From NCBI RefSeq assembly GCF_030812995.1, contig NZ_JAUSTT010000017.1, forward strand, positions 48,712-112,711: a DNA stretch of 64,000 bases, given 5' to 3'. The notes under the pieces were generated by a model. It searched no databases. It was not told the origin of the DNA and saw nothing but the letters and a program-made list of their open reading frames with translations. Below are positions 38,161-47,977 of this stretch, piece after piece; position 1 is the stretch's first letter, and each line of letters begins with the position of its first letter. The DNA comes from Bacillus chungangensis. Its GTDB lineage: Bacteria > Bacillota > Bacilli > Bacillales > Bacillaceae_C. The position numbers and the translations under genes were made by a program.

Positions 38161-38189
38161 TTGAAAAGGTAATAATGTTATATTATTAT
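38161..38189 (+). promoter_or_regulatory. Promoter of the SR1-like RNA
   Basis: TTGAAA (38161-38166) and TATTAT (38184-38189) are 17 bases apart, about 70 bases upstream of sr1P. In B. subtilis this promoter is repressed by CcpN and CcpA under glycolytic conditions; operator sites were not identified here. Confidence 0.6.
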
Positions 38190-38257
38190 GGAGTTATCAA
38201 CGGAAATTATCGACAAAATGCCACATATTCATCATTAAGAAGAAAGGAATGTTTCCA

Positions 38258-38371
38258 ATGGGCACGATTATTTGTCAATCTTGCAATTCGACAATTGATT
38301 ATTTTGAAGCAGATAAAGTAACAACACTTTACTCATGTTGTTGTGAATGTGACCAAGAAGGAGACATATAA
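38258..38371 (+). CDS. sr1P: SR1P, GapA-binding peptide
   Basis: This 37-residue peptide begins MGTIICQSCNSTIDYFEADK, the recognisable SR1P start. It has a CQSC pair near the N-terminus and a C-terminal cysteine cluster (SCCCECD), which suggests zinc binding. AGAAAGGAATG provides the ribosome binding site. In B. subtilis SR1P binds GapA and promotes the interaction of GapA with RNase J1, whose gene is also in this window. The location between slp and speA is the conserved one. Confidence 0.88.
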   Translation: MGTIICQSCNSTIDYFEADKVTTLYSCCCECDQEGDI

Positions 38372-38571
38372 AAAAATATAACCATATAAGAGTAGTGAGC
38401 AATTAGGCTTTCTTATCAGAGAAATCCTGGTGTTCAAAGAGGTTGCTAAAATTTTTAGATGTAAATAATATTAGCTTTGGTATGCATGATGTCCCAATTT
38501 TTCACAGCCGGGTCTAGACCTTGAACATCCATGTAAAGCTTTCTCTGTTTTTTTATGGGAAAATTCGGAGT

Positions 38572-38612
38572 ATGCTGCTGTTCTGATTTCCAGTTAACAG
38601 CAGCATTTTTTT
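38572..38612 (+). terminator. Terminator of the SR1-like RNA
   Basis: ATGCTGCTGTT and AACAGCAGCAT form an 11-base perfect stem followed by seven T. Confidence 0.88.
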
Positions 38613-38656
38613 AAAGAAAGCCGTTAGAAACAACGATAATTTAAGCATTATCACTG

Positions 38657-40126
38657 CTAGCGGATTGCCTGATATTCTTTAATCACACGTATTTTTTGCA
38701 ATTGATCATCTTCTGGTCCTTGGACCGGCAGCCCCGCTTTAACATTCATATCAATATAAGCTACATTTTCTTCGGTAATAATTTCACCTGGAATAAAAAT
38801 AGGTATACCTGGCGGATAGACCATAATAAATTCAGCGATAATCCTTCCTGCAGATTCCGCGATTGGCACCTCTTCAGTATTTGCATAAAAAGCATCGCGA
38901 GGGGTCATTGCTAACAATGGCATCTTTGGAAGCGCTACTTTTGTTTTAATATCTTCTTTATTTCCTGGAAATTCTTTCACTAAGTCTCTAAGAGCTGCTA
39001 CAAGTAAATCCGCTTCTTTTTTCGTATCGCCAGGTGTAATAATACAGAGAAGGTTATACAAATCAGAAAGTTCCACTTCAATACGATAGTTTTCACGTAG
39101 CCAAGTTTCTGCTTCATAGCCAGTAATACCTAAAGTTTTAACCGAAATAATCAATTTCGTTGGGTCGTAGTGATAGGCTGCTTTCGACCCTAATATTTCT
39201 TTGCCGACGCAATAGAGATAATCGATCTGATTAATTTCTTGACGCATATAGTGCGCTAACTCAATCGTCTTCGTTAACATAGACTCGCCTTCAGTAGCCA
39301 ATTGCTTCCGGGCAGTATCTAATGAAGCTAATAATAAATATGAAGTAGATGTCGTTGTAAGCATGCTTAGGATTGTTTGAACACGTTGAACAGAAATGAA
39401 GCCTTCGCGGATATTTAAAATAGAGCTTTGGATTAATGAACCCCCTAATTTATGGACACTAGTTGCGGCCATATCAGCGCCTGCTTGCATAGCAGAGAGA
39501 GGCAGATCATCGTGAAAATGAATATGAACACCGTGTGCTTCATCTACTAGAACGGGAACGTTGTATGCATGGGCAATATTTACAATTTTTTTTAAGTCGC
39601 ATGCAATACCAAAATAAGTTGGATTAATGACAAGCACTGCCTTCGCATCTGGATGTTTATCAAGTGCTTTTGTGACTGCTTCTGTTGTAATGCCATGTGA
39701 TATGCCGAGAACAGGATCAATTTCAGGATGTATAAAAATAGGAACTGCTCCGGAAAAAACAATAGCGGACATGACAGATTTATGGACATTCCGCGGTACG
39801 ATAATTTTATCGCCAGGGCCACAAACCGCCATTACCATTGCCATAATAGCGCCGCTTGTTCCTTGTACAGAAAAAAAAGTATGATCAGCTCCAAAGGCTT
39901 CTGCTGCCAGCTCCTGAGCTTCTTTAATAATTCCATGCGGATGATGCAAGTCGTCCAACGGTGCAATATTCACTAAGTCAATTGAAAGCGCATCGCTCCC
40001 AATAAATTGTCGAAAGGAAGGTTCGGTACCAACACCTTTTTTATGACCAGGAATATGAAATTGAACAGGATTATTTTTAGCATGTTTGATTAAACCCGAA
40101 AATAATGGCGTTTCGTGCTGTAACAA
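38657..40126 (-). CDS. speA: SpeA, Orn/Lys/Arg decarboxylase family (arginine decarboxylase)
   Basis: Starting at TTG 40126, eight bases after AAAGAGGTG, the product is 489 residues and begins MLQHETPLF, aligning with the start of B. subtilis SpeA. The longer upstream reading frame has no site and is rejected. This fold-type I PLP enzyme has DEAHG (195-199) and the PLP lysine K226 in SVHKLGGS. The conserved TMTPRDAF-like segment and the C-terminal VQGPEDxxLxxIRV follow. It makes agmatine from arginine for polyamine synthesis. A lysine decarboxylase (Cad) activity cannot be excluded from sequence alone. Confidence 0.9.
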   Translation of the reverse strand: MLQHETPLFSGLIKHAKNNPVQFHIPGHKKGVGTEPSFRQFIGSDALSIDLVNIAPLDDLHHPHGIIKEAQELAAEAFGADHTFFSVQGTSGAIMAMVMAVCGPGDKIIVPRNVHKSVMSAIVFSGAVPIFIHPEIDPVLGISHGITTEAVTKALDKHPDAKAVLVINPTYFGIACDLKKIVNIAHAYNVPVLVDEAHGVHIHFHDDLPLSAMQAGADMAATSVHKLGGSLIQSSILNIREGFISVQRVQTILSMLTTTSTSYLLLASLDTARKQLATEGESMLTKTIELAHYMRQEINQIDYLYCVGKEILGSKAAYHYDPTKLIISVKTLGITGYEAETWLRENYRIEVELSDLYNLLCIITPGDTKKEADLLVAALRDLVKEFPGNKEDIKTKVALPKMPLLAMTPRDAFYANTEEVPIAESAGRIIAEFIMVYPPGIPIFIPGEIITEENVAYIDMNVKAGLPVQGPEDDQLQKIRVIKEYQAIR

Positions 40127-40305
40127 TGTTAAGACACCTCTTTGCTCAAAAGTGGCCAATCTTTCTCGACATGTATCGTAATATGATAGGCCCTGCTTTA
40201 AGGGATTGATTGTATAATTACACAAACATAAAGATTTTAGCATGTTATTTGTTCTTTGCCTATCAAAACTTTTTCCATTTTTATTTACCCCTGTCCACCA
40301 ACCCA

Positions 40306-40628
40306 TTTATCCCACATCTAACTGGCGAGTCAAGACCCCGACCTCGGGGAGTAAGAGGGACTGAACTGAAAGTCAAATGTCCGATTGGTTCATGCCGACA
40401 GGATAAGGAAAGCTTCTTGAATCAGCATCGCACGAAGAAAAAGTGCTCTCCTTTTTCGAGGATGTCGGTCACAAAGGCGTTGCAACAGGACAAGGAAAGC
40501 TTCGGCAGTGATACATCGCACGAAGAAAAGCGGTTTCCTTTTCGAGGACGCTGCGATCTTAGCCTTTGTTCTACTTCTTATCAGTAGGGGATGAGAGAAA
40601 ACCCCACTGATGGAAGTTTCACTTTATA
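40306..40628. repeat. Dispersed hairpin-rich repeat, long copy R4
   Basis: The ends match R1-R3, but the centre holds two tandem units of about 87 bases starting near 40398 and 40485. Each contains ACAGGA[T/C]AAGGAAAGCTTC, ATCGCACGAAGAAAA and TTTTCGAGGA. Remnants of the same unit occur in R5, R6 and R7. The copy lies between speA and the nitronate monooxygenase gene. Confidence 0.88.
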
Positions 40629-40713
40629 TATTAATAGGGAATGTGCAAATGTCATGATCTTTGGATAAATGTTGATATAATAAAATTAGAAATGAGGGGA
40701 AGGAAGCGATGAA

Positions 40714-41676
40714 ATGAAATGGGAATCAAGAGTCACAACATTATTAGACATTCAATTTCCGATTGTTCAAGGAGGATTAGCATATTTGGCTTATTCCGAG
40801 CTTGCTGCAGCCGTTTCTAATGCTGGAGGGCTTGGCCAAATTACTGCAATGTCTTTGGAAAGCCCAGAAGCATTGCGAACAGAAATTCAAAAAACGAGAC
40901 AATTAACTACGAAGCCATTTGGAGTTAACTTTGCCATTGGTCAATTTAATGATACATATCCAGCTTATTTAGATGTTGCGATTAATGAGCAGGTGCCGGT
41001 AATATCGATTACTGGGGGGAATCCAGCTCCATTATTTGAACAACTGGAAAAAAGTAATAGTTCAGCTAAAAAGCTAGTGCTTGTGGCGGCTAAAAGGCAA
41101 GCACTAAAAGCAGAACAGCTCGGTGCAGATGCAGTGATAGTTGTTGGGCAAGAAGGGGGAGGCCATTTAGGACGGCAAGATGTTGGGACGTTTGTCCTCA
41201 TTCCTCAAGTAGTCGATGCTGTCAAAATTCCAGTGATAGCATCAGGAGGAATTGCAGATGGACGAGGATTAATGGCTGCATTCGCATTAGGGGCAGAAGG
41301 CATTGAAATGGGGACACGTTTTATTGCTGTTCAAGAATGTGTTCATGCAACAGATATATACAAACAAGCGTTATTAGCAGGAACTGAGAACGATACTGTT
41401 GTTATTAAAAGGACGCTTGGAGCACCGGCTAGAGCAATAAAAAACAAATGGACAGATAAAATACTTGATTTGGAAAAGAATGGGACTGACTTTAAAACAC
41501 TTCAACCGTATATCAATCGTGATGCAAACAAACGATACATATATGATGGGAATGTGAACGAAGGATTTGCTTGGGCTGGTCAGGCAATGGGGCTAATTCA
41601 AGATATTCCAACCGTAGAGGAATTGATGACAAGAATCATAAAGGAAGCAGAAAGTATACAAAAAAAGTGGATGTAA
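40714..41676 (+). CDS. Nitronate monooxygenase / FabK-like flavoprotein
   Basis: This 320-residue TIM-barrel FMN protein belongs to the 2-nitropropane dioxygenase family. Features are an N-terminal [10 protein letters not shown] segment, an [14 protein letters not shown] motif around residue 145-158 for FMN and substrate, and [14 protein letters not shown] for phosphate binding. It could be a nitronate monooxygenase (YrpB-like) or an enoyl-ACP reductase of the FabK type; the family is hard to split by sequence alone. AGGGGAAGGAAG precedes the ATG. It is not part of the conserved B. subtilis block at this point. Confidence 0.82.
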   Translation: MKWESRVTTLLDIQFPIVQGGLAYLAYSELAAAVSNAGGLGQITAMSLESPEALRTEIQKTRQLTTKPFGVNFAIGQFNDTYPAYLDVAINEQVPVISITGGNPAPLFEQLEKSNSSAKKLVLVAAKRQALKAEQLGADAVIVVGQEGGGHLGRQDVGTFVLIPQVVDAVKIPVIASGGIADGRGLMAAFALGAEGIEMGTRFIAVQECVHATDIYKQALLAGTENDTVVIKRTLGAPARAIKNKWTDKILDLEKNGTDFKTLQPYINRDANKRYIYDGNVNEGFAWAGQAMGLIQDIPTVEELMTRIIKEAESIQKKWM

Positions 41677-41734
41677 GCATAGCATCCGTTTGACCACTTC
41701 GTTTAAATATGAGCTAGTTAAGGTGGTGACCATC

Positions 41735-42007
41735 ATGAAAGAATATTCATATCCATTTTCTGCTGACTGGACTACTGAAGAAGTGATAGCTGTCATTGCT
41801 TTTTTTGAAGCAATTGAAACTGCTTATGAAAAAGGAATGAAACGAGAAAAGTTAATAAACTTATACCGAAGATTTAAAGAGATTGTTCCTTCGAAAGCTG
41901 AAGAAAAGAAATATGATCGAGAGTTCGAAGAAGTGAGCGGCTATTCTTCTTATCAAGTTGTGAAGAAAATGAAAGAGGCAGTGAATGACTCTATTATTAA
42001 AATATAA
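41735..42007 (+). CDS. yktA: UPF0223 protein YktA
   Basis: This 90-residue helical protein starts [17 protein letters not shown], the hallmark of the YktA/UPF0223 family. The ATG at 41735 follows AAGGTGGTG. No catalytic motif is visible and the function is unknown. Position after speA matches B. subtilis. Confidence 0.88.
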   Translation: MKEYSYPFSADWTTEEVIAVIAFFEAIETAYEKGMKREKLINLYRRFKEIVPSKAEEKKYDREFEEVSGYSSYQVVKKMKEAVNDSIIKI

Positions 42008-42043
42008 TAAAATCGAAACGAGCCAATTTTGGCTCGTTTGTTG

Positions 42044-42210
42044 TTTATCCAACATCTAACATTCGGAAAAGAAGGAAATTTCATTTCTATGATTTGCATC
42101 GACAGGAAAAACATCGGACGAAAAAGCGGTAATTTGCCTATTCTAGAACGCTGCAATTCTTAACTTGGGATCCCCTTGTATGGAGAAAAAAGCTCCATGA
42201 TAGGATTTAC
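42044..42210. repeat. Decayed copy R5 of the dispersed repeat
   Basis: TTTATCCAACATCTAAC matches the left end of R1-R4. The interior retains CATCGACAGGAAAA, CGGACGAAAAAGCGG and GAACGCTGCAATTCTTAAC, related to the R4 units, and the right end is degraded. It fills the yktA-yktB gap and may serve as their convergent terminator. Confidence 0.6.
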
Positions 42211-42831
42211 TCATTGTAAATGATAAAGGGGGATTAAATGTACAAAAGTTTCATGAATAGCGTTAATAAGGTCTTCTCCATTCATTTTAATCACTTCCGT
42301 ACGAGGAATATGGCGGCCGCAAAGCACCTCAGCCTTTTTCACTGTTTGCAATCTAATAAATAATTGCTGCAGCCCTTCAGTTCCGATTGTTTCCATCTTT
42401 GTTGCGTCCGGTTTCATATGATCTCCTGACCAAACAAAGTGTGAGGGAATTTGCTTTTGAATCTCAGCAAGATGCTGTTCCAATTTCTGGCCAATTTCCT
42501 TTTTCTTTGGTGCTTCATAAATGACAGCATACCAAATAAATAAATGGGTTCCCCACAATCCAATTTGAAAATGTGGCAGCATTTTATACCCGCGTTTGCT
42601 ATTTGAAAAAGCTACCCAAGTGTCAGAAGGTGGATTTTTTGTTCTCCGAGCGTGTTTTGCTACATGCTCAAACATTTCATCTCCTGTTAATGTGCTTAAG
42701 TCTGGGGCAAATGTTTTGCCAAGCAATTCTAATTTAGGACGGACTAATGTTTTTAAAGCCATCATGCGCTCATCAAGGCCTTCAATAGAAAATACTTGAA
42801 AATCTTGATCTGTAAATCCTGGAAAGTGCAT
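42211..42831 (-). CDS. yktB: UPF0637 protein YktB
   Basis: The start at 42831 lies seven bases after GGAGG. The 206-residue product begins [14 protein letters not shown] and contains the conserved [18 protein letters not shown] stretch of the YktB/UPF0637 family. The soluble fold has no recognised enzymatic motif. It is convergent with yktA, as expected from the conserved ykt block. Confidence 0.87.
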   Translation of the reverse strand: MHFPGFTDQDFQVFSIEGLDERMMALKTLVRPKLELLGKTFAPDLSTLTGDEMFEHVAKHARRTKNPPSDTWVAFSNSKRGYKMLPHFQIGLWGTHLFIWYAVIYEAPKKKEIGQKLEQHLAEIQKQIPSHFVWSGDHMKPDATKMETIGTEGLQQLFIRLQTVKKAEVLCGRHIPRTEVIKMNGEDLINAIHETFVHLIPLYHLQ

Positions 42832-42993
42832 TGTGATTCCTCCATCAAATTCCATTTTCATTTAGTGTACCATTGCATACAATTGTCTACAAGAAAGAGG
42901 AATCCGCAGTAAGGACGGTTACAAGAATGGTTGTACTTTCATAGAATAAAATAAAAAGTCGATTAGTAATGATAAAAAAAGGGAGGTTTAGAG

Positions 42994-43188
42994 ATGAAAC
43001 AGATAGTGCATGCTTCACGAAAAAAAACATCCCAGCAAGAGAGATTAGCGGTTCTTCGTTTAGAGTTGGATTATGAGCTAGCAGTGCTTTTCGAGGCTAT
43101 GCAAGAAAGCAATGAAGAACAGAAGGAACTTTCTAAACAAAAGCTAAAAAAAATTAGGATGGAGCTTTTAAAGCTGCGTGCTTTGTAA
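42994..43188 (+). CDS. ykzI: Small helical protein, YkzI-like
   Basis: This 64-residue, highly charged protein is mostly one long helix (LELDYELAVLFEAMQESNEE). AAAGGGAGG is nine bases before the ATG, so it is a real gene. The size and position between yktB and yktC fit ykzI; the name rests mainly on synteny. Confidence 0.65.
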   Translation: MKQIVHASRKKTSQQERLAVLRLELDYELAVLFEAMQESNEEQKELSKQKLKKIRMELLKLRAL

Positions 43189-43592
43189 ATATTTGGAATA
43201 CTGTGGTATGCCTTATCTTTTTATTTTATGATCAATTAATTAATTGATACTGTTCCTCATTTTGCTGTACAGCGAGCTTACACTTTTCTAATTGAGTGGA
43301 GTTCGTTTTTTTTGAAGAGATGTTAAAATATCTGATCATTATCAGCATATGCAAAATAGCAATGGATTTGCTTCAAAACACGCTCAATTATCGAAAAAAG
43401 TGAAATTCTTTGATATGACATAGCAATCATTTACCATGGCCAATCTCCTCTCAAAATATGTTATTCCTTATATAAAGGTACAAGCGGAAAGATGTGTCTT
43501 TGTTACATGTGTTTTTCGAAATATGCTACACTTAAAATAAGATAGACAAGCATTTTTTTTATCCGAATGGAATGCCTTTAGGAGGAAATTAA
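43189..43592. other. AT-rich intergenic region with a palindrome
   Basis: No ORF is supported. ATCAATTAATTAATTGAT at 43231-43248 is a perfect 18-base palindrome. A possible -10 (TACACT) for the next gene lies near 43527. Confidence 0.4.
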
Positions 43593-44378
43593 ATGGGGGA
43601 AAAACAAATTGATGCATATGTAAAAAAATGGCTAAAAGAAGCGAGGCAACGAATTATTCGTTCCTTTGACGATATATTATATATTCAAACAAAATCCGAT
43701 AAAAGCGATCTTGTTACAAATATAGATAAAGAAATTGAACAATTTTTTATTCGTAACATTCGAACAGTATTTCCGGGTCATCATATTATTGGCGAGGAAG
43801 GTTTTGGGGATGACCTCAAACGACTAGATGGCACTGTTTGGCTGATAGATCCAATCGACGGTACGATGAATTTTGTTCATCAGCAGCGTAATTTTATGAT
43901 TTCCATCGGTGTATATGAGGATGGGGTTGGAAAATACGGATACATTTATGATGTCATTCATGACGAGCTGTATTATGCAATAAAAGGTAAAGGAGCGTAT
44001 TTTAATGACCGTGCGATAGCAAAGCTAAGAGAGGATGTTGCTGTAGCAGAGGCATTGATTTCTATAAATGCATCATGGCTGACGAGAAATTATTGCATGG
44101 ATGCTTCACGATTGATCCAACTAGTAAAAGATGTAAGAGGTACACGTTCATATGGTTCCGCAGCGCTGGAGTTTGCATATGTTGCGACTGGTCGTTTAGA
44201 TGCTTATCTGACGATGAGACTTTCTCCGTGGGATTTTGCGGCTGGGAAAATTATTGTGGAGGAGCTAGGAGGTATTGTAACTACATTAAAGGGAGAACCG
44301 TTGAAACTACTAGAGAAAAATGCAGTACTTGTTTCTAAACCGGGGCTTCATAAACAGCTTCTTACTTATTTGCGGTAA
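43593..44378 (+). CDS. suhB: Inositol-1-monophosphatase family protein (YktC)
   Basis: This 261-residue metal-dependent phosphatase has the metal ligands GEEG (E68/E69) and DPIDGTMNF (D86, D89), plus the C-terminal SPWDFAAGKIIVEE motif containing the third acidic ligand. The fold covers the whole protein. B. subtilis YktC hydrolyses inositol monophosphate and related substrates in vitro. AGGAGG precedes the ATG. Confidence 0.92.
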   Translation: MGEKQIDAYVKKWLKEARQRIIRSFDDILYIQTKSDKSDLVTNIDKEIEQFFIRNIRTVFPGHHIIGEEGFGDDLKRLDGTVWLIDPIDGTMNFVHQQRNFMISIGVYEDGVGKYGYIYDVIHDELYYAIKGKGAYFNDRAIAKLREDVAVAEALISINASWLTRNYCMDASRLIQLVKDVRGTRSYGSAALEFAYVATGRLDAYLTMRLSPWDFAAGKIIVEELGGIVTTLKGEPLKLLEKNAVLVSKPGLHKQLLTYLR

Positions 44379-44501
44379 TGGAATCAAATAAGTGACAGCA
44401 AGATTGCTTATGTCTATAACGAAACTTGTATCTTTACAAGATAAGTCTTCAAGAGACGGTTCAAAAAGTCTCAACCAATTTATGCAGTATTTTCTTGCTG
44501 C

Positions 44502-44547
44502 GCTGAAAAAATACGGATATATATGTATCATCCGTTATTTTTTTCAG
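44502..44547. terminator. Bidirectional terminator between suhB and ylaF
   Basis: GCTGAAAAAATACGGAT pairs with ATCCGTTATTTTTTTCAGC with one small bulge. T tracts lie on both strands, between convergent genes. Confidence 0.8.
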
Positions 44548-44596
44548 CTCTGCTTTAGATGTTGTATGCTGGTTCGATACTTTTTGAACACACATT

Positions 44597-44782
44597 TTAA
44601 AGTTTTCCTTGGGCACGCATTTTAGCTTTTGTTTTAAAACCGATTCCAGTAATGATAAATGTGGCTGCGATTGCGGCAATCATTCCAATAATACTTCGTT
44701 CTCCTATCGCCACCCCAATTCCCATAATAGAAATTGCAGTTGCTAGTGCATAAAGAAGAAAAATCATTTTTACTTTTTTCAT
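44597..44782 (-). CDS. ylaF: Small membrane protein YlaF
   Basis: The start at 44782 follows GGGGG by eight bases. The 61-residue product has two membrane helices (about 3-22 and 28-48) and a basic C-terminal tail (KTKAKMRAQGKL). Size and position upstream of, and divergent from, typA match YlaF. Function unknown. Confidence 0.8.
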   Translation of the reverse strand: MKKVKMIFLLYALATAISIMGIGVAIGERSIIGMIAAIAATFIITGIGFKTKAKMRAQGKL

Positions 44783-44824
44783 TATTAAAACCCCCTTGTC
44801 TTTTCTATTGTACAAAATTCATTT

Positions 44825-44852
44825 TTGATTATCCACTTTGTTATGATATAAT
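44825..44852 (+). promoter_or_regulatory. Promoter of typA
   Basis: TTGATT (44825-44830) and TATAAT (44847-44852) are 16 bases apart, with an extended TGA just before the -10. Confidence 0.75.
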
Positions 44853-44915
44853 ACGTTCGTTATATACCTCAATTGCTGAAAAGCATAATTCGAACTGATA
44901 GAACCAGGGGGAACC

Positions 44916-46760
44916 ATGTTGGAAAAAAGAGAAAACATAAGGAACATTGCCATTATTGCTCACGTTGACCATGGAAAAACAACACTAGTAGATCAACTTT
45001 TAAAACAGTCAGGAATCTTTCGAACGAATGAACAAGTAGAAGAGCGTGCCATGGATTCCAACGATATTGAACGTGAACGCGGCATTACGATTTTAGCCAA
45101 GAATACAGCTATTCAATATAAGGAAGTTAAAATAAATATCATGGATACACCTGGCCATGCCGATTTCGGCGGAGAAGTTGAGCGGATTATGAAAATGGTA
45201 GATGGAGTACTGCTAGTAGTGGATGCATATGAAGGCTGTATGCCACAAACTCGCTTCGTCCTTAAAAAAGCTTTAGAACAACAGTTAACTCCGATTGTTG
45301 TTGTTAATAAAATTGATCGCCCATTTGCCCGTCCTGAAGAGGTGGTCGATGAAGTGCTTGAACTGTTTATAGAATTGGATGCCAATGAAGAACAACTAGA
45401 ATTTCCGGTTATCTATGCCTCTGGCATCAATGGCACAGCAAGCACAGATCCTGATCCTGATCGTCAAGAAGACAATTTGGAAACTTTATATGAAACGATC
45501 GTCGATCATATTCCTGCACCAATCGCTAATCAAGACCAGCCCCTTCAGTTCCAAGTATCGCTGCTTGATTACAATGATTATGTTGGCAGAATTGGAATTG
45601 GCAGGATTTTTCGTGGTACAATAAAAGTTGGCCAACAAGTTGCTTTGTTAAAGCTGGATGGAAGCGTCAAAAAGTTCCGTGTAACAAAGTTATTCGGGTT
45701 CTTCGGACTAAAACGCTTAGAGATTGAAGAAGCTTATGCTGGCGATCTTATTGCGGTTTCAGGAATGGAAGACATCAATGTCGGAGAAACGATCTGTCCG
45801 ATTGACCATCAGGAACCGCTGCCAAAGCTGCATATTGATGAACCAACTTTGCAAATGACGTTTCTTGTGAACAATAGCCCATTTGCAGGCCGTGAGGGCA
45901 AGTTTATTACAGCTAGAAAAGTTGAAGAACGGCTTCGTTCCCAATTGCAAACAGATGTGAGCTTACGTGTTGAAAATACGGAATCACCTGATGCTTGGAT
46001 TGTTTCCGGTCGTGGAGAACTTCATTTATCGATTTTGATCGAAAATATGCGGCGGGAAGGCTTTGAATTACAAGTTTCAAAGCCAGAGGTCATTGTAAAA
46101 GAAATCGATGGAGTAAAATGTGAGCCGATGGAACGAGTCCAAATCGATGTACCAGAAGCATATACTGGACCAGTTATTGAATCGCTTAGTGCTCGAAAAG
46201 GCAATATGCAGGACATGGTTAATAACGGAAATGGGCAAGTCCGGCTTACATTTATCATTCCTGCTCGTGGATTGCTTGGCTATACAACAGAATTCATGAC
46301 TCTAACCCATGGCTATGGCATTATAAATCATACTTTTGATAGCTACCAGCCAATGAAGGAAGGGAAAATTGGAGGACGGCATGTTGGCGTTTTGGTTTCT
46401 ATGGAAACAGGAAAGTCAACCGTCTATGGAACGATGCAGGTCGAAGATAGAGGAACAATTTTTGTAGCGCCAGGAACCGATATTTATGAAGGGATGATTG
46501 TTGGTGAGCATACACGTGAAAATGATATAACTGTCAATATCACAAAAGTAAAACATGCTACCAACGTTCGTTCAGCTACAAAAGATCAAACGGCAACCAT
46601 GAAAAAACCTCGTACGATGTCATTAGAAGAGGCAATAGAATACTTGAGTGATGATGAGTATTGTGAAATTACGCCAATATCTATTCGGTTGCGCAAGAAA
46701 ATCTTAGATAAAAATGAACGTGAAAGAATTGCTAAAAAGAAAAAATACGCGGATAAATAA
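44916..46760 (+). CDS. typA: Translational GTPase TypA/BipA (YlaG)
   Basis: This 614-residue elongation-factor-like GTPase has G1 AHVDHGKTT (15-23), a G2 RGIT, G3 [11 protein letters not shown]4 NKID and G5 ASG. Domain II, two EF-G-like domains and the TypA-specific C-terminal domain follow. It binds the ribosome and supports 50S assembly and growth at low temperature or stress. The unusual [13 protein letters not shown]-terminal region is typical of the family. Confidence 0.96.
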   Translation: MLEKRENIRNIAIIAHVDHGKTTLVDQLLKQSGIFRTNEQVEERAMDSNDIERERGITILAKNTAIQYKEVKINIMDTPGHADFGGEVERIMKMVDGVLLVVDAYEGCMPQTRFVLKKALEQQLTPIVVVNKIDRPFARPEEVVDEVLELFIELDANEEQLEFPVIYASGINGTASTDPDPDRQEDNLETLYETIVDHIPAPIANQDQPLQFQVSLLDYNDYVGRIGIGRIFRGTIKVGQQVALLKLDGSVKKFRVTKLFGFFGLKRLEIEEAYAGDLIAVSGMEDINVGETICPIDHQEPLPKLHIDEPTLQMTFLVNNSPFAGREGKFITARKVEERLRSQLQTDVSLRVENTESPDAWIVSGRGELHLSILIENMRREGFELQVSKPEVIVKEIDGVKCEPMERVQIDVPEAYTGPVIESLSARKGNMQDMVNNGNGQVRLTFIIPARGLLGYTTEFMTLTHGYGIINHTFDSYQPMKEGKIGGRHVGVLVSMETGKSTVYGTMQVEDRGTIFVAPGTDIYEGMIVGEHTRENDITVNITKVKHATNVRSATKDQTATMKKPRTMSLEEAIEYLSDDEYCEITPISIRLRKKILDKNERERIAKKKKYADK

Positions 46761-46798
46761 TGAAACAATGCTCTATTACCGAGGGATTTAGATCGATC

Positions 46799-46824
46799 AA
46801 CTTACCCGTTTAAACGGGTAAGTT
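46799..46824 (+). terminator. Hairpin after typA
   Basis: AACTTACCCGTTT and AAACGGGTAAGTT form a perfect 26-base palindrome about 40 bases after the stop, with a short T run. Confidence 0.65.
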
Positions 46825-47014
46825 TCATGAACTCTTAAAGATTTAGAGGAACTGGTTTTTAATAGGGGAAGCGAGATTTTTTTTCTCGAACTTCTCTTAT
46901 CTTATTTAAAGCTTTTATTGTTTTTAGTCTGTCGAGAAAATGAAGCGCTTTATCAGGATGAGAAGAAAATTCTTTAAAATATCACAGTTTTTTGAAGACG
47001 AAGTGAAGTAAGTT

Positions 47015-47145
47015 TGAGATCGGACCTACAGGTCATTCAAGCGTTACTATAGGATAAGGAAAACTTCGTTAGCAATATTCACACAAAGAAAAAGTGGTTT
47101 TCGGGAACGTTGCATTCTTAGCTTAAGATTCTTTATAACGATCAC
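47015..47145. repeat. Decayed copy R6 of the dispersed repeat unit
   Basis: GGATAAGGAAAACTTCG, CACACAAAGAAAAAGTGG, TTTTCGGGAACG and GCATTCTTAGCTTAAGATTC match the internal unit of R4 and the right part of R3. The outer hairpin ends are not recognisable. The rest of the 46825-47207 gap shows nothing else. Confidence 0.5.
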
Positions 47146-47207
47146 TTGTTGGTCGAAGGTTATTTTATGGGTACGCTTCATTAAATGCGATGGGGGTGAG
47201 AGTAAGA

Positions 47208-47555
47208 ATGGCCACTTTCAATTTGAATTTAATCAATGTATCAGATCGGCTTTCATTTTTTGCTAAATTGTTTCAAGTAGAGGTAAATCCTACATTAGGA
47301 ATGTGGCTGCTTTATTTTATGATTGTCGCTTTATCCATCTTAGTATATAAGTTGGGATTTGCGAAAAAACTGCCAATAATGAAATCAATCATTATCTATG
47401 CATTTTTAATTTTTGGCTGCACTTTTTTAACCTTTCTCGGAATATTTTTACCGGTTGCAGAAGGACTAGTTGTGGCAGCGCTTATCTTAATTATTTACAA
47501 GATTCGTCTGCAGAAGGAGAAGAAAAAAGGAACCTTCGAGGTCAATGATTCTTGA
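47208..47555 (+). CDS. ylaH: YlaH-like membrane protein
   Basis: Starting at 47208, eight bases after GGGGGTGAG, the product is 115 residues. Three membrane segments lie at about 28-50, 57-80 and 83-100, with a Lys-rich C-terminus. The sequence pattern ([20 protein letters not shown]) and location match YlaH. Function unknown. Confidence 0.82.
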   Translation: MATFNLNLINVSDRLSFFAKLFQVEVNPTLGMWLLYFMIVALSILVYKLGFAKKLPIMKSIIIYAFLIFGCTFLTFLGIFLPVAEGLVVAALILIIYKIRLQKEKKKGTFEVNDS

Positions 47556-47564
47556 TGTTCTACA

Positions 47565-47595
47565 TAAAAAACCAAGTCTGAGACTTGGTTTTTTA
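47565..47595. terminator. Bidirectional terminator between ylaH and ylaI
   Basis: AAAAAACCAAGTCT and AGACTTGGTTTTTT form a strong stem with A and T tracts. Confidence 0.9.
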
Positions 47596-47638
47596 CGATC
47601 CTAGGGTGTAAAATCTATAGATGAAAGTTCGTTTATTA

Positions 47639-47839
47639 TTAAAAGCTATTTTTTGATTTTTTCACTTGATATAATCGAAAACGGCCGGAATCAATTCGTT
47701 TTTGTGTATTTTGGGTAATTCTTTCGTCGCAAACCTCGCACATGTACGTATGAATCGGTCTGTTTCTTAGCCGTTTTGCACGGAGATCATCATCAGGAAG
47801 GGTATTAATCTTTTCACATAGTACACATTTTACTCTCAT
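47639..47839 (-). CDS. ylaI: YlaI-like zinc-ribbon protein
   Basis: This 66-residue protein has two Cys pairs, CVLC and CEVC, separated by about 25 residues, consistent with a four-Cys zinc ribbon. The family (DUF2197/YlaI) is small and of unknown function. The start at 47839 follows GGGGTG by about seven bases. Confidence 0.85.
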   Translation of the reverse strand: MRVKCVLCEKINTLPDDDLRAKRLRNRPIHTYMCEVCDERITQNTQKRIDSGRFRLYQVKKSKNSF

Positions 47840-47932
47840 TGTTGACACCCCAAAAATATGATTTACAAGTATTATACCATGTCAGCTTGAGTGTGCACAC
47901 GTGATGCACTTTAGATAGCATCTAAAAAATCA

Positions 47933-47969
47933 AAAAAAATCAGGCGTTTTCTACGTGGCCTGATTTTTT
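47933..47969 (-). terminator. Terminator of ylaJ
   Basis: AAAAAAATCAGGC...GCCTGATTTTTT stem just after the ylaJ stop on the minus strand. Confidence 0.88.
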
Positions 47970-47977
47970 GCGTTGAT

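Larger units (their letters stand above)
38196..38612 (+). ncRNA. SR1-like dual-function RNA
   Basis: Bounds are inferred from the promoter at 38161-38189 and the strong terminator at 38572-38612. The RNA would contain the SR1P ORF and about 240 bases 3' of it. SR1 of B. subtilis lies in the same place, base-pairs with ahrC mRNA to inhibit its translation, and encodes SR1P. The predicted length (about 415 bases) is roughly twice that of B. subtilis SR1, so an internal end near 38515-38560 is possible. Confidence 0.6.

Noticed and set aside
40127..40306. N-terminal extension of SpeA by 60 residues
   Set aside because: No ribosome binding site and no family similarity in the extension; TTG 40126 behind AAAGAGGTG aligns with B. 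subtilis SpeA.
44075..44338. 87-codon plus-strand ORF inside suhB
   Set aside because: Overlaps the intact inositol monophosphatase gene in another frame and has no family features.
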